From positions 18,698-82,697 of the forward strand of contig JAXEWB010000048.1 in the NCBI GenBank assembly GCA_034114085.1: a DNA stretch of 64,000 nucleotides, read 5' to 3'. The notes below the pieces were generated by a model. The model was not told where the DNA came from, searched no databases, and saw only the letters and a list, made by a program, of their open reading frames with translations. This DNA is from Spiro-02 sp034114085. GTDB taxonomy: Bacteria > Spirochaetota > Spirochaetia > Sphaerochaetales > Sphaerochaetaceae. Position numbers and translations under genes: made by a program. Below, in pieces: positions 17,292 through 26,263 of this stretch; positions within the stretch are counted from its first letter, which is position 1; each line of letters starts with the position of its first letter.

Positions 17292-19448
17292 CTATTTCCT
17301 TCTGTTGATGAAAACGACGACCGGTTCATTCTCCGGCAGTCCTTCCAATTCGATGCCGACCAGGCTCTTCAACTGGTCGTAATTCAGTATCGTCGAGAAA
17401 TCCGCGATCCGGTTGCCATGGAGGATGAATACTTCCGGCAACACCATCCCCACATCGTTGTACTCCGATTCCCGTTCAATAAATCCATGAATGGCGGCCA
17501 TATCTTTCGCCGTGCATTGATGGACGGCTCCACGGTTTGATTGCAGCTTGACCACTCCATTGCTGTCAAGAACCCTGTACTGCTGCACGTTTTTCTTTAA
17601 CAGCCCGAACAATTGTTTCTGTATCATCATATGCCCGTAAATGGAAAGCCGGGAGGTCCGCGCCGCTTTCTGGACTTGCGATGTGTCGCACTTGAAGGCT
17701 TCGGCGGCTTTGCGGAGCTTTTCATCTTCAGTGATATCCGCCGTTTCATGGGCGTCCTTGTCCATCCTGAACGCTCCTGTGGCTATCGCCCTGAGTATGT
17801 TCTTGCTCTGGTCGACCTCGATTTGGACTTCGATGGTCGCCGGATCCGCGCCCATGGCGTCCAGCCGTCCTACGGCTTCCTTTCGGATGCCTACGATATC
17901 CTGTTCCGAGGGATTGATGACGGACCATTCAACGCAATCCCTAAGCATCGCGAGCGCCGCGCCGATAGCCGAAATCACCTCCGCTTTCGGGGCGATGAGA
18001 TGCTTCATCCCCATGCGGTTTCCCAGCCAGGGAACGACGGCGGTCGCGCCTCCACCGCCTCCGACCAGGGATACCAACGTCGGATCCAGTTCATATTCGG
18101 CCAACAGGCCGTCGACTACGGGACGGATCTTGGCAATCGCTTTGTCCAAGATCGCTGTAGCGAATTCCCGGGCGGTTTCCCCATATGCAGAGGCAATCTG
18201 TGTGAACACGTCGAGCACCGTATCCTGTTGATTGTACGCATAGTCGCCAGGTTTCGTCATCTCCATGACGATGGAGGCATCGGTCAGTGTAATAGCGAAT
18301 CGTTTGCCGTTCGGATTGACCGCCACCAGATAGTCCGACGGATCGTTCTCCATCGGCTGTACCAACTGGGGCTGCACCTGCTTCAATTCTTTCGGGTCGC
18401 TGAACGCGATGTACCCGAGATTCGCGATATGGGCGCTGCGGGGGCCTACTTCGTGAACCTCCGACCCTTTCATCCGTACCATAGAGCCGCCGCCGATGCC
18501 GACCGTGCGTGAATCCAGCGTCTTGAGGTAGGTGAGATGTCCTCCGACGGAAGCGCTTTTGCTCATCGCCTTGCCGTTCTTGATCGCGGAGATGTCCGTA
18601 CTGGTGCCTCCGACCTCCAGAAAGATGCCGTCGGAGATTTTCGCGTACATCAACGCCGCGGCGATTCCTGCGGCTGGGCCGCTGAGCATCGTCAGGATTG
18701 GACGCCGTTTCATCTGCTCGAGATCCATGACTCCGCCATCGCTCCTCATGATCATCAGAGGAGCCTTGATGCCGCTTTCCTTGACGCTTCTATCTGTCAG
18801 GAGCGCGGTCGAAGTCATCTTGGGAAGGATACTGGCGTTGATGACCGCCGTCCTGGTCCTGACCTTCAGTCCGTAAAGCTGCGAAATCTCATGGCTTGCG
18901 GTCGCCGGGAATCCACCCTCCACCGCCAGATCCACCACTTTATCTTCGTTCTGGGAATCATCGACGCTGAACGCTTCGGTTGCGACGATTACCTCACAAC
19001 CATCCTTTTTCATCTCTGTGAGGATATTCCGTATCGTTTGGTCCGAGAACTCCCCGGAGCCGGTGTTGATATATGCATGCTTCGTCGAGAGGAACTTCCC
19101 CTGGCTCAGCTCAAGGTTTTTCACTTGCGTATCGGCTTTCGCCCGCAGGCTTTCCAAGCCTTTGCCCATGCCTATGATGCCGACCTTCGCCACATCGCCT
19201 TCAAGCAGCGCGTTGGTCGCCTGTGTCGTACTATGGGCCACGAACCGTATTTCGTCGCTGGAGGCGCGGGCTTGCTCCAGTACGTCGTGGAATACTGTGA
19301 TGATTCCTTCTGAAACGGAATCCTTTGAGGAATGGGTAGTAGGCGTGACCGCATGGGCTATGATTTGATTGTCCGGCTGCTGTACCGCGACGGCATGGGT
19401 AAATGTACCGCCGACGTCTATGCCTACAAGAATCGTTCTTTCATTCAT
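17292..19448 (-). CDS. Hydantoinase/oxoprolinase family protein (HyuA-like)
   Basis: 718 residues from the ATG at 19448 (MNERTILVGIDVGGTFT). Motifs of the HyuA ASKHA ATPase are 'GIDVGGTFTHAV' (phosphate loop), 'STTQATNALLEG', 'GGTSTDISA' and 'VGGGGGATAVVP'. HyuA enzymes use ATP to open or carboxylate lactams, hydantoins or ketones, normally with a HyuB partner. No HyuB-like gene is present here. About 200 residues follow the usual catalytic core and may be a fused accessory domain. It lies 66 bases after the permease and 11 bases before the TIM-barrel gene. Confidence 0.82.
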   Translation of the reverse strand: MNERTILVGIDVGGTFTHAVAVQQPDNQIIAHAVTPTTHSSKDSVSEGIITVFHDVLEQARASSDEIRFVAHSTTQATNALLEGDVAKVGIIGMGKGLESLRAKADTQVKNLELSQGKFLSTKHAYINTGSGEFSDQTIRNILTEMKKDGCEVIVATEAFSVDDSQNEDKVVDLAVEGGFPATASHEISQLYGLKVRTRTAVINASILPKMTSTALLTDRSVKESGIKAPLMIMRSDGGVMDLEQMKRRPILTMLSGPAAGIAAALMYAKISDGIFLEVGGTSTDISAIKNGKAMSKSASVGGHLTYLKTLDSRTVGIGGGSMVRMKGSEVHEVGPRSAHIANLGYIAFSDPKELKQVQPQLVQPMENDPSDYLVAVNPNGKRFAITLTDASIVMEMTKPGDYAYNQQDTVLDVFTQIASAYGETAREFATAILDKAIAKIRPVVDGLLAEYELDPTLVSLVGGGGGATAVVPWLGNRMGMKHLIAPKAEVISAIGAALAMLRDCVEWSVINPSEQDIVGIRKEAVGRLDAMGADPATIEVQIEVDQSKNILRAIATGAFRMDKDAHETADITEDEKLRKAAEAFKCDTSQVQKAARTSRLSIYGHMMIQKQLFGLLKKNVQQYRVLDSNGVVKLQSNRGAVHQCTAKDMAAIHGFIERESEYNDVGMVLPEVFILHGNRIADFSTILNYDQLKSLVGIELEGLPENEPVVVFINRRK

Positions 19449-19514
19449 GAATGTGTACCACCAAAAGGAGAGGGGAGGCCGGATTCCCCGGTCCCCCGTG
19501 TCAATCAATACAAG

Positions 19515-20816
19515 CTACATGTAGAGGAAGCCTGCGACGATCAGTCCGATGATCGCGGCGCCCCATACATATGGAATCGTTTTGCGGAGGATGTCGTTGA
19601 CATCGACTCCCGTACTCGCCGCCGTCCATACGTTATGGGTGTTGGTCGGATCGCAGATACCCTGTAGCTGCCCAGTGCTCATCAGGGCAGCCATGATCGC
19701 CAATGCGGGCATTTGTCCGGTGGTCATCATGATCGCTCCGATACCAAGCCCAAGCCCCCAGACGTTGAACGGGCCCCGATACAACGCCAACGGCGCCAGA
19801 ATCGAGAAGAACAAGATGTAAGTGATGCTATGCGAAGGCAGGATTGATGCGAGTTGCGGGCCGATATGGGCTGTGACCCTCGGGTCCATGACGACCTTGA
19901 GCAGCATACCGATCCCGATCATCAAGAAGATTGCCCCCGCGGAATCACTGATTCCCTGGGTGACCGCCTTGGTCAGTTGTTTCATCGAGTCCTTGTTGAT
20001 TGTCGTCAACAGGCAATAGAGAATCGCCACGACAAAACCCGTAATGATGTCCACCTTCAGGCCAAGCACCATGATTAACGGGATGATGGGGGAAAGCAAC
20101 GCCCACCAATGGACTTTCTTTGCCGGAGCGGTTTCTTCGGCGGGAGCTGGCCAGGCGGTTTTCTTTTCCCGTCTGAAAAGCCTGCCTCCGCGTTTCGTCT
20201 CAACGACGACGAACAGGATGCCGACTAGGACGAAAATCGCACCGAGGAAGTAGGCGAATGATCGTATCTGTTCGACGGTCAGACCCAATGCGCTGATATA
20301 CAGCCCCCAGTTGGCGAAATTAAAGATTCCTCCGGTACTCAGGGCGAACAGCAGGATGCAGCCGGCCGTAAGCGGGGCGATTCCCACGCTGGTCATGATC
20401 GGTAGCACGATTGTTCCAATCATGATGACCGCGCCTAGACCGCCCAGCGTAGTGAACAGCAGGCTCAACACTAGCAGAAAAGCAATTCCCAAGACCAGCG
20501 GACGGTCGCCGGCAAGCTCCGACACCTTGCGGACGATGGTTTCCGCGATGCCCGAGGTCTTGATCATCTGCGCCAGAATCGCACCGAAGATCAGCATGAA
20601 CATCGACGATGCCAGACGTCCGGGGCCATCGACGAACAGTAGTGTCAGTATACCGGGGGATGTCGTGCCGTCGACGACGACATTGGTAAACGGTATACCT
20701 GCTACCAGGGCGATCAAAAAAGCCATCAACGGCAATGCGAACATAGCCGACAGCTTCTTTGTGTACATAAGTACGCACATGACAACGAAAATGATGATGA
20801 TTAACGCTGTTGTCAT
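19515..20816 (-). CDS. Ion-transporter superfamily permease (GntP/CitMHS-like)
   Basis: 433 residues, almost entirely membrane segments (about 11). A re-entrant-type Gly/Thr-rich stretch, 'LLFTTLGGLGAVIMIGTIVLP', in the first half and a Gly/Pro-rich 'GPFNVWGLGLGIG' in the second suggest the two-fold repeat of ion-transporter-superfamily carriers. A basic cytosolic loop (about residues 205-230) separates the halves. It should import an organic anion or small polar substrate. As the second gene of the operon it probably brings in what the downstream enzymes degrade. Confidence 0.7.
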   Translation of the reverse strand: MTTALIIIIFVVMCVLMYTKKLSAMFALPLMAFLIALVAGIPFTNVVVDGTTSPGILTLLFVDGPGRLASSMFMLIFGAILAQMIKTSGIAETIVRKVSELAGDRPLVLGIAFLLVLSLLFTTLGGLGAVIMIGTIVLPIMTSVGIAPLTAGCILLFALSTGGIFNFANWGLYISALGLTVEQIRSFAYFLGAIFVLVGILFVVVETKRGGRLFRREKKTAWPAPAEETAPAKKVHWWALLSPIIPLIMVLGLKVDIITGFVVAILYCLLTTINKDSMKQLTKAVTQGISDSAGAIFLMIGIGMLLKVVMDPRVTAHIGPQLASILPSHSITYILFFSILAPLALYRGPFNVWGLGLGIGAIMMTTGQMPALAIMAALMSTGQLQGICDPTNTHNVWTAASTGVDVNDILRKTIPYVWGAAIIGLIVAGFLYM

Positions 20817-20846
20817 TTTCTCTCCTCCTGAACGGTCTCCCCGTTG

Positions 20847-21764
20847 CTACATAATAAAGTAAATGGACTTGAACCAGCCTTTTTGCGCTGTGATCGCCAT
20901 TCCCTTTGCCAAATTGAATTCTTCTTCCTCCATCACCGTCACAAGTTCAGGCAATTTCTGTTGAGCCGCAAACGCTTTCTGACGAATTTCTGGACTTGTA
21001 TATTTGACGATCATCGCCTCTGGCGAGAACAATAGCCGGTATTCCTCTATATGGTCGAGAAATACGTCAACTGATCGCAGTTGACCCGCCATGTTGTCCT
21101 TGCCCCTGCAAATCTCATTGTCGATGACGATGCCAAGTTTCGACTGGGAAGATTCATAAAAACAAAGGTAGTTCGCCATTCCCTTGGTTCTCCCGAGCAA
21201 TCCTTCCTCCACCGTCGCTCCGTTGCTCCTGTGGTCGATCGTCGTGTACACGAGGAACTGACGTTCAATGATTTCCTTGAGATGCACCAACTCCCAGCGG
21301 TATTCGGGAGAATCAATGACCACCTGTTCCTGAATGTCTATTTTTCCATTGATCCCTATTCCGATGCCAAGCAACTTTGGGTATATCTTGGTAATCGCAG
21401 ATATGGACTGGAGCAGAGTGGTGATCACTGGAATCTGTTCCGGCAACGAAACCTGCCTTGACTGCAAGGTGGTGTTCTCGCAATCAGTGACACAGATTCC
21501 CATTTGTCTGGCATGAAGCTCAATGCCGACAAAAAAGCCATAATCCGGATTGAGCCGGTAGATCGTGGCGCGTCGTCCTCCTATGGAGTTTTTCATTCCA
21601 ATCGACAGGACAAGCTGTTTTTTCAGTAGGCTATTGATGGAATCCGAGACGGTAGTGTTGCTTAGACCCGTCAGCTGGACCAATTCTGCCTTCGTCGCTT
21701 CCCGCTTTGACAGCAGGCAGGTCATGATGTTGGTCAGGTTCTGAATCTTCATTTGGTCCAGCAT
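20847..21764 (-). CDS. ROK-family transcriptional regulator, short form
   Basis: 305 residues, shorter than typical ROK repressors (~380-400). Residues ~1-70 are a MarR-like winged helix ('ATKAELVQLTGLSNTTVSDS', 'GGRRATIYRLN'). The ROK core follows: 'FVGIELHARQMGICVTD', 'GIGIGINGKID', 'HRSNGATVEEGLLG'. The usual zinc motif CxCGxxGC is absent and the C-terminal lobe is cut short, so sugar binding may be altered. It leads the operon, 31 bases before the permease. A perfect inverted repeat lies 19 bases upstream of its start, which fits autoregulation. Confidence 0.8.
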   Translation of the reverse strand: MLDQMKIQNLTNIMTCLLSKREATKAELVQLTGLSNTTVSDSINSLLKKQLVLSIGMKNSIGGRRATIYRLNPDYGFFVGIELHARQMGICVTDCENTTLQSRQVSLPEQIPVITTLLQSISAITKIYPKLLGIGIGINGKIDIQEQVVIDSPEYRWELVHLKEIIERQFLVYTTIDHRSNGATVEEGLLGRTKGMANYLCFYESSQSKLGIVIDNEICRGKDNMAGQLRSVDVFLDHIEEYRLLFSPEAMIVKYTSPEIRQKAFAAQQKLPELVTVMEEEEFNLAKGMAITAQKGWFKSIYFIM

Positions 21765-21783
21765 GCCGGATATCCCCTTTTTT

Positions 21784-21814
21784 GATACTTTTTACGAAGC
21801 TCGTAAAAAGTATC
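21784..21814 (-). promoter_or_regulatory. 31-bp inverted repeat, probable ROK operator
   Basis: GATACTTTTTACGA (21784-21797), AGC spacer, TCGTAAAAAGTATC (21801-21814): 14-bp perfect arms. It ends 19 bases before the ROK start codon. In the direction of that gene it is followed by A-residues, not T, so it is not a terminator. Position, perfect symmetry and neighbouring gene point to an operator for the ROK-led operon. Confidence 0.72.
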
Positions 21815-22272
21815 CGAACTTAGACTACCACTACTTTTCCCAGCTGTCAACAAAAGATGTTGTTCGTTGATGAACGCCGCCAATGGGCGGGTGATTCCTC
21901 AATGGTCGATGTCTGCTCAATGGACGCCAACGGGTAGTGATAACCATGGCCGCCGCTGAAAGATTATTATTTTTAACTGGCTGGATTGTCGGAGTTGATG
22001 ATCTACGGCTGTCCGCGATTCTTGTCTTGGACATATCGCTTTCGGAATAAACAGGGTTTTGACGGTAAATGGAGAGTCTGGTGGATAATGGATATGTGTA
22101 ACGGATAGCGAGCCGATGGCGAGTGTGTTTTCCATCTCCGGTACATGATCATGGATCAGCGTTTCACAAGATGAATCTTTCGTCCTGCAATCAGTAAAAA
22201 CAATCATGCGTATCGTCACGGGCCGTCCGGCCCTCTATGCAGTTTTCTGTTGTTGGAGTATGCTCATGTTCC
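21815..22272 (+). other. Intergenic region between the divergent ROK operon and EamA gene
   Basis: About 460 bases. Apart from the inverted repeat at its left edge I see no gene or clear regulatory element. Promoters for both divergent genes must lie here. Confidence 0.45.
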
Positions 22273-23181
22273 ATGGAAAATAGAACCGTCGCCGCCCATC
22301 TTTGCGCACTGACCGCCATGCTCGTATGGGGTACTACGTTGGTGTCGATGAAATACCTGTTCGGAGTCTTGGAACCGATTGAATTGCTGTTCATCCGCTT
22401 CTGCATCAGCTATCTGGTGCTATTTGTACTTCATCCGCACCTGCATATGGACAGCCTGTCATGGAAAAGGGAAGGGCTGTTCGCTTTGACCGGGCTGATC
22501 GGGGTGACTTCCTATTATATGTTTGAGTCGTATGCGGTGACCCTGACGCTTTCTGCGAATGTCGCCATTATCGTGGCGATGGCGCCGCTTTGTACCGCGT
22601 TGCTGGGCAAGCTGTTCGGCGGCGCAAGGCTTGGCCGAAGTTTCTTCATCGGGTTCGTATTCGCTATCTGCGGCGTCGTCCTCGTGGAGTTCAACGGCAA
22701 TATTACGCTGAGCATTTCTCCTGCGGGCGATGCGCTTGCTTTTATCGCTGCAATTTGCTGGGCCGTATATTCAATGCTGTTGCTGAAGGTCGATCATCTG
22801 GGCTTGCCGTTGCTGTATAGTACCCGCCGTATCTTCTTCTATGGCATCCTGGGGCTACTTCCTTGTCTTCCATTTACGGGCTTTTCCGTTTCCCTGTCCG
22901 ATTTTGCCTCTTTGCCCGTTGTACTGAATGTGCTGTATCTGGCGGTAATCGCTTCAGCCTGCTGTTATCTGATTTGGAACCACGCCGTTGTCGTCTTGGG
23001 TGATAGTGTGACGATTGTCTACATCTATCTACTTCCGCTTATCTCCATGCTCGCGGGATATCTTGTGTTTGATGAACCTGTCACGTGGATGGGAATTCTC
23101 GGGGCCGGATTGATTATCTGCGGACTGGCCGTCTCGCAAAGGACGAAATCTGGAAAAATTCCGTCTAATAAGGTAGAATAA
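22273..23181 (+). CDS. EamA/DMT-superfamily transporter
   Basis: 302 residues from the ATG at 22273 (MENRTVAAHLCALTAMLVWG), which matches the family N-terminus; an earlier ATG at 22237 would add 12 unconserved residues. Ten membrane segments are in two EamA repeats; the first repeat carries 'AMLVWGTTLVSMKYLF', and the second 'AICWAVYSMLLLK'. Such proteins usually export amino acids or other metabolites. The neighbouring gene is aspartate-semialdehyde dehydrogenase, so export of an aspartate-family amino acid is possible but unproven. Confidence 0.85.
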   Translation: MENRTVAAHLCALTAMLVWGTTLVSMKYLFGVLEPIELLFIRFCISYLVLFVLHPHLHMDSLSWKREGLFALTGLIGVTSYYMFESYAVTLTLSANVAIIVAMAPLCTALLGKLFGGARLGRSFFIGFVFAICGVVLVEFNGNITLSISPAGDALAFIAAICWAVYSMLLLKVDHLGLPLLYSTRRIFFYGILGLLPCLPFTGFSVSLSDFASLPVVLNVLYLAVIASACCYLIWNHAVVVLGDSVTIVYIYLLPLISMLAGYLVFDEPVTWMGILGAGLIICGLAVSQRTKSGKIPSNKVE

Positions 23182-23206
23182 GGCAATTGAGTTTAAGATA
23201 TTGAAC

Positions 23207-23230
23207 AAAATGTTATTATAATGACATTTT
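23207..23230 (+). promoter_or_regulatory. 24-bp near-palindrome overlapping a TATAAT box upstream of asd
   Basis: Arms AAAATGT-ATT and AAT-ACATTTT are symmetrical except for one T/G pair. TATAAT (23217-23222) lies at its centre, with TTAAGA 18 bases upstream as a weak -35. It is 159 bases before the asd ATG. A promoter blocked by a dimeric repressor is the natural reading; the core also resembles Fur/PerR-type boxes. Which protein binds is unknown. Confidence 0.5.
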
Positions 23231-23388
23231 GATAAAATTTATAACAAATTGTTGTCGAACCTATTGCCCTTTACGCCACAAAAGCGATACTGTACCTTGC
23301 AACACGAGGCTGTAGCGCCATCGAGTTGAATCCAGATCATCGTCGGAACCCGCGATGTGGTTGGAAGCTATACGGGGGAGTTTGTACT

Positions 23389-24411
23389 ATGGACAACAAG
23401 ATCAAAGTATCGGTTATCGGTGCTACCGGGGCAGTAGGCCAGGTATTCATGTGGATGCTTGCGGACCATCCGTGGTTCGAGGTCAGCTATGTTACGGCTT
23501 CCGCCGCTCGTGTAGGACAGAAATATGCCTCTACCGTACATTGGGTGCTGCCGTTTGAGATGCCCTCGTCCATCCGTGATATGGAAGTCCGAGAATTCAA
23601 TTTCGATGCGATGAAGGAAGCCGGAGTCAGGATCGTGTTCTCCGCGTTGCCCGCCGCCGTCGCTTCTGAAGCGGAACCGCAGCTGCGTGCCAATGGTTTC
23701 TGCGTATTCTCCAATGCCGCGGCGATGCGGTACGATTCCGATGTACCTATCCTGATTCCTGAAACCAATGTTGACCAGCTCGACTTGGTTCGTAAACAGG
23801 GATATCCCCAGACTGGTTGCGTTGTCACTAACGCCAACTGCGTTACCACTGGCTTGGCCATGGCTCTCGCTCCGCTCCGTCAGTTCGGAATCAAAACCGT
23901 TACAATCAATTCCTACCAGTCCGTCAGCGGCGCTGGGTATCCCGGCTTGTCGTCTTTCGACATTACCGACAACTGCATTCCGTTCATCAAAGGTGAAGAA
24001 GAGAAGATCGAGAAGGAAATCAAGAAGATTCTGTCTATCAATCCCGATGTCTATGCCTACACCGTCCGTGTGCCCGTCATGTTCGGACATTTGGAAACCG
24101 TCTGGCTCGATCTTGAGCAGGATGTTGAGATTGAGGACATTATCAAGGCTTGGGCTGATTTTAAAGTTGTGACCGAATTGCCATCCACTCCGGAACAGCC
24201 CGTCGTCTATGGCGCGGAGGATACCTTCCCGCAGCCGAAGTACGCCTTCTGGGGCAATCCAAGGGGCATGGTCGTCTATACCGGCCGCGTCAAGAAAAAG
24301 AACGGCAAAATCGGGTTCTGCCTGCTGGTCAATAATATCGTCAAGGGAGCCGCGGGCGGGTCGATTCAGAATGCCGAGGCTTTCGTCGAGCGCTTCGGCC
24401 TGCTCGGGTAA
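23389..24411 (+). CDS. asd: Aspartate-semialdehyde dehydrogenase
   Basis: 340 residues from the ATG at 23389, with GGGGGAG eight bases upstream. It reduces aspartyl phosphate to aspartate semialdehyde, feeding lysine, diaminopimelate, threonine and methionine. NADP fold 'VIGATGAVGQ' (residues 9-18), catalytic Cys151 in 'TNANCVTTG', and substrate/proton residues in 'RVPVMFGHLE'. Length and 'NANC' context are closer to the archaeal/fungal-like branch than to E. coli Asd. It seems to be transcribed alone from the palindromic promoter. Confidence 0.85.
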   Translation: MDNKIKVSVIGATGAVGQVFMWMLADHPWFEVSYVTASAARVGQKYASTVHWVLPFEMPSSIRDMEVREFNFDAMKEAGVRIVFSALPAAVASEAEPQLRANGFCVFSNAAAMRYDSDVPILIPETNVDQLDLVRKQGYPQTGCVVTNANCVTTGLAMALAPLRQFGIKTVTINSYQSVSGAGYPGLSSFDITDNCIPFIKGEEEKIEKEIKKILSINPDVYAYTVRVPVMFGHLETVWLDLEQDVEIEDIIKAWADFKVVTELPSTPEQPVVYGAEDTFPQPKYAFWGNPRGMVVYTGRVKKKNGKIGFCLLVNNIVKGAAGGSIQNAEAFVERFGLLG

Positions 24412-24728
24412 TCAGTCTACTCCCGTCGTCACCGTGACGGGGCCGTACCCATGGCACTGTCCCCGTCTGACGGTCGAGTAATGTTGATGTAGCCACGTTG
24501 ATTCGTAGATGATTTTTCGTGCGTGGCAGATTCTCCCAAGACACTCCATACGGTCTGTAGATGGAAGTATTTCCGCTACGGGCCGTTTTTCATTCCATTC
24601 TTTTACTTGCACATGTGGTGCGATACGACAGTATCACGACCGCACCAACAATGCTGTTTTGTCGCATATAGATGCGGCAGAGGGGCTATGCGTCCAACCA
24701 AGCTCCTATGATGCTATAGGACTGGAAG
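24412..24728 (+). other. Intergenic region with hairpin between convergent asd and flavodoxin genes
   Basis: GACGGGG (24436-24442) and CCCCGTC (24461-24467) form a 7-bp stem just after the asd stop but without a T-run. The loop includes the dispersed repeat GGGCCGT-N7-GCACTGTCCC. The remainder shows no gene. Confidence 0.45.
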
Positions 24729-25379
24729 TCATTTCGCCGGAGCAAAACCAAGATCATCAAGCCAAACATCAACTGTCCGCAGGGTTTCCTGGTACGACGA
24801 TTGCGCCGTTCTGCCTCGGATTGCAAGTCCCTCCATGATTTTCGCTCCTGGAGCGGCTTCCGATATACTGCGGACCGTACCCGACAGGCCGCTTCCTTCG
24901 TGGGTAGAGAACGGAACAATGGTCTTGCCCGAGAAATTATGGTTTTCCAGGAATGTGTATACCGCCATTGGAAGATCGTTCCACCAGATGGGATATCCGA
25001 GGAATATCACATCATACTCATCAATCCCGATATCTTTGGACAACGGCGGTCGTGCGTTGGCAGCTTGTTCCTGCCGTGCGACATCCGTACATTCCTGATA
25101 TCCCGTTGGATATGGCACTTTGGTCTGGAGTTGGAATATCGTGCCTTGGACCCGTTCGTTGATGATTTCCGCGACAATCTCCGTATTGCCCTTTTCTATA
25201 ACGCCCACATGGTAGTTTTCCCCCGTTCGGGAGAAATAGACTACAAGGACATGCTCTTTGGACGATGCCGCCGTTACATGAGGCGTTTCAATGGAACTGC
25301 TTTCTTCTGCTCCATTGGCGCTGATATAGGCCATGGACAGGAGGAGAAAGGCTGTAGTAAGTAAAAGAAGTCTTTTCAT
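24729..25379 (-). CDS. Exported flavodoxin-like protein
   Basis: 216 residues from the ATG at 25379. A signal peptide ('MKRLLLLTTAFLLLSMAYISANGAEE') precedes a flavodoxin domain starting 'HVLVVYFSRTGENYHVG', whose phosphate loop (SRTGENY) should hold FMN, with 'DVIFLGYPIWWNDLP' and 'PFSTHEGSG' contacting the isoalloxazine ring. Secreted flavodoxins of this type occur in anaerobes; their partners are poorly known. It lies 53 bases after an SDR gene on the same strand and may receive electrons outside the cytoplasm. Confidence 0.85.
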   Translation of the reverse strand: MKRLLLLTTAFLLLSMAYISANGAEESSSIETPHVTAASSKEHVLVVYFSRTGENYHVGVIEKGNTEIVAEIINERVQGTIFQLQTKVPYPTGYQECTDVARQEQAANARPPLSKDIGIDEYDVIFLGYPIWWNDLPMAVYTFLENHNFSGKTIVPFSTHEGSGLSGTVRSISEAAPGAKIMEGLAIRGRTAQSSYQETLRTVDVWLDDLGFAPAK

Positions 25380-25432
25380 CTCTCTTAATCCTTTTGATTT
25401 GATTCGGCAAGCTACGCTCACCGTAAAGAAGA

Positions 25433-26263
25433 TTATTTTTCTGGTTTGAGCGGGCCATAGAAATAAGAAGCCGTCGTACCTCCATCAATCAGAAAATCCG
25501 CTCCCGTGATGAACGCTCCCCGAGTGCTCATCAACAATTCCGCGACATTCGCCACTTCATCCGCGGTCCCTGGACGGCCCGCTGGACACTTCGCGAACAT
25601 GTTCTTGTAAAAGTCGCCTCTTGGACCATTAAATTCATCCATTGCAAGTGGCGTTACGATAATGCCAGGTGAAATGGAATTGAGCCTTGCCCCTCTCACA
25701 CCCCATTTGACGGCTTCCGCCATCACCCGTTTTACATTGCATCGTTTCGCCATCTGGTAGGCATGGAGGGTGTCCTTGATCCTTGAAGGCCGAAGCATAT
25801 CCAAAGCAAGAAGTTCCTCGACTGGGGTAGTGGCCAGGCGCTCGTCATCTTCAGTGCTGAGCGCAGGTATCCTGTGTCCCGACTGGCTGGATATGGTAAC
25901 GCCGATACCTCCGGTCTTGATGATTTTTCCAACCTCTTCCAGCAGTACCGCCGTTCCATAGAGATCCACGTGAAGGATTGTTTCAATTGACGCCTGACTG
26001 GGAGAAACCCCCGCGGCGTTGACGAGCATGGATATCTCTCCATATCTTTCCGCTTCCGCAAGAAAGCTCTGAATTGATTTTTTCGAGGCGATATCCATTT
26101 CCAACGGAACCGTATCAAACCCCGCCTCCTGCATGGTTTTTGCGATATTTTCCGCATTCTTGAAGTTTTTGTCGCCAATGATGATCTTTCTGTCGTATCC
26201 CATCCTTCTAGCGATGGCCATGCCGATTTGGCCCGCTCCGGTCACAATCATTACATCTTTCAT
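25433..26263 (-). CDS. Short-chain dehydrogenase/reductase
   Basis: 276 residues. 'VTGAGQIGMAIARRMG' is the NAD(P) glycine motif, 'LVNAAGVSP' the NAG-type stabilising motif, 'SSQSGH' carries the catalytic Ser, and the Tyr-x3-Lys pair is 'YQMAK'. The C-terminus ends in the classical 'FITGADFLIDGG'. An insert of ~30 residues between Ser and Tyr (containing 'LSTEDDERLATTPVEELL') is longer than usual. Substrate unknown. Co-transcription with the exported flavodoxin is likely. Confidence 0.85.
   Translation of the reverse strand: MKDVMIVTGAGQIGMAIARRMGYDRKIIIGDKNFKNAENIAKTMQEAGFDTVPLEMDIASKKSIQSFLAEAERYGEISMLVNAAGVSPSQASIETILHVDLYGTAVLLEEVGKIIKTGGIGVTISSQSGHRIPALSTEDDERLATTPVEELLALDMLRPSRIKDTLHAYQMAKRCNVKRVMAEAVKWGVRGARLNSISPGIIVTPLAMDEFNGPRGDFYKNMFAKCPAGRPGTADEVANVAELLMSTRGAFITGADFLIDGGTTASYFYGPLKPEK

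Noticed and set aside
17613..19313. Long plus-strand open frames (299 and 258 codons)
   Set aside because: Antisense to the HyuA-like gene; no motif or start signal.
23231..23388. Possible lysine riboswitch upstream of asd
   Set aside because: The leader is about 160 bases and I could not find the conserved core or paired arms of that riboswitch.
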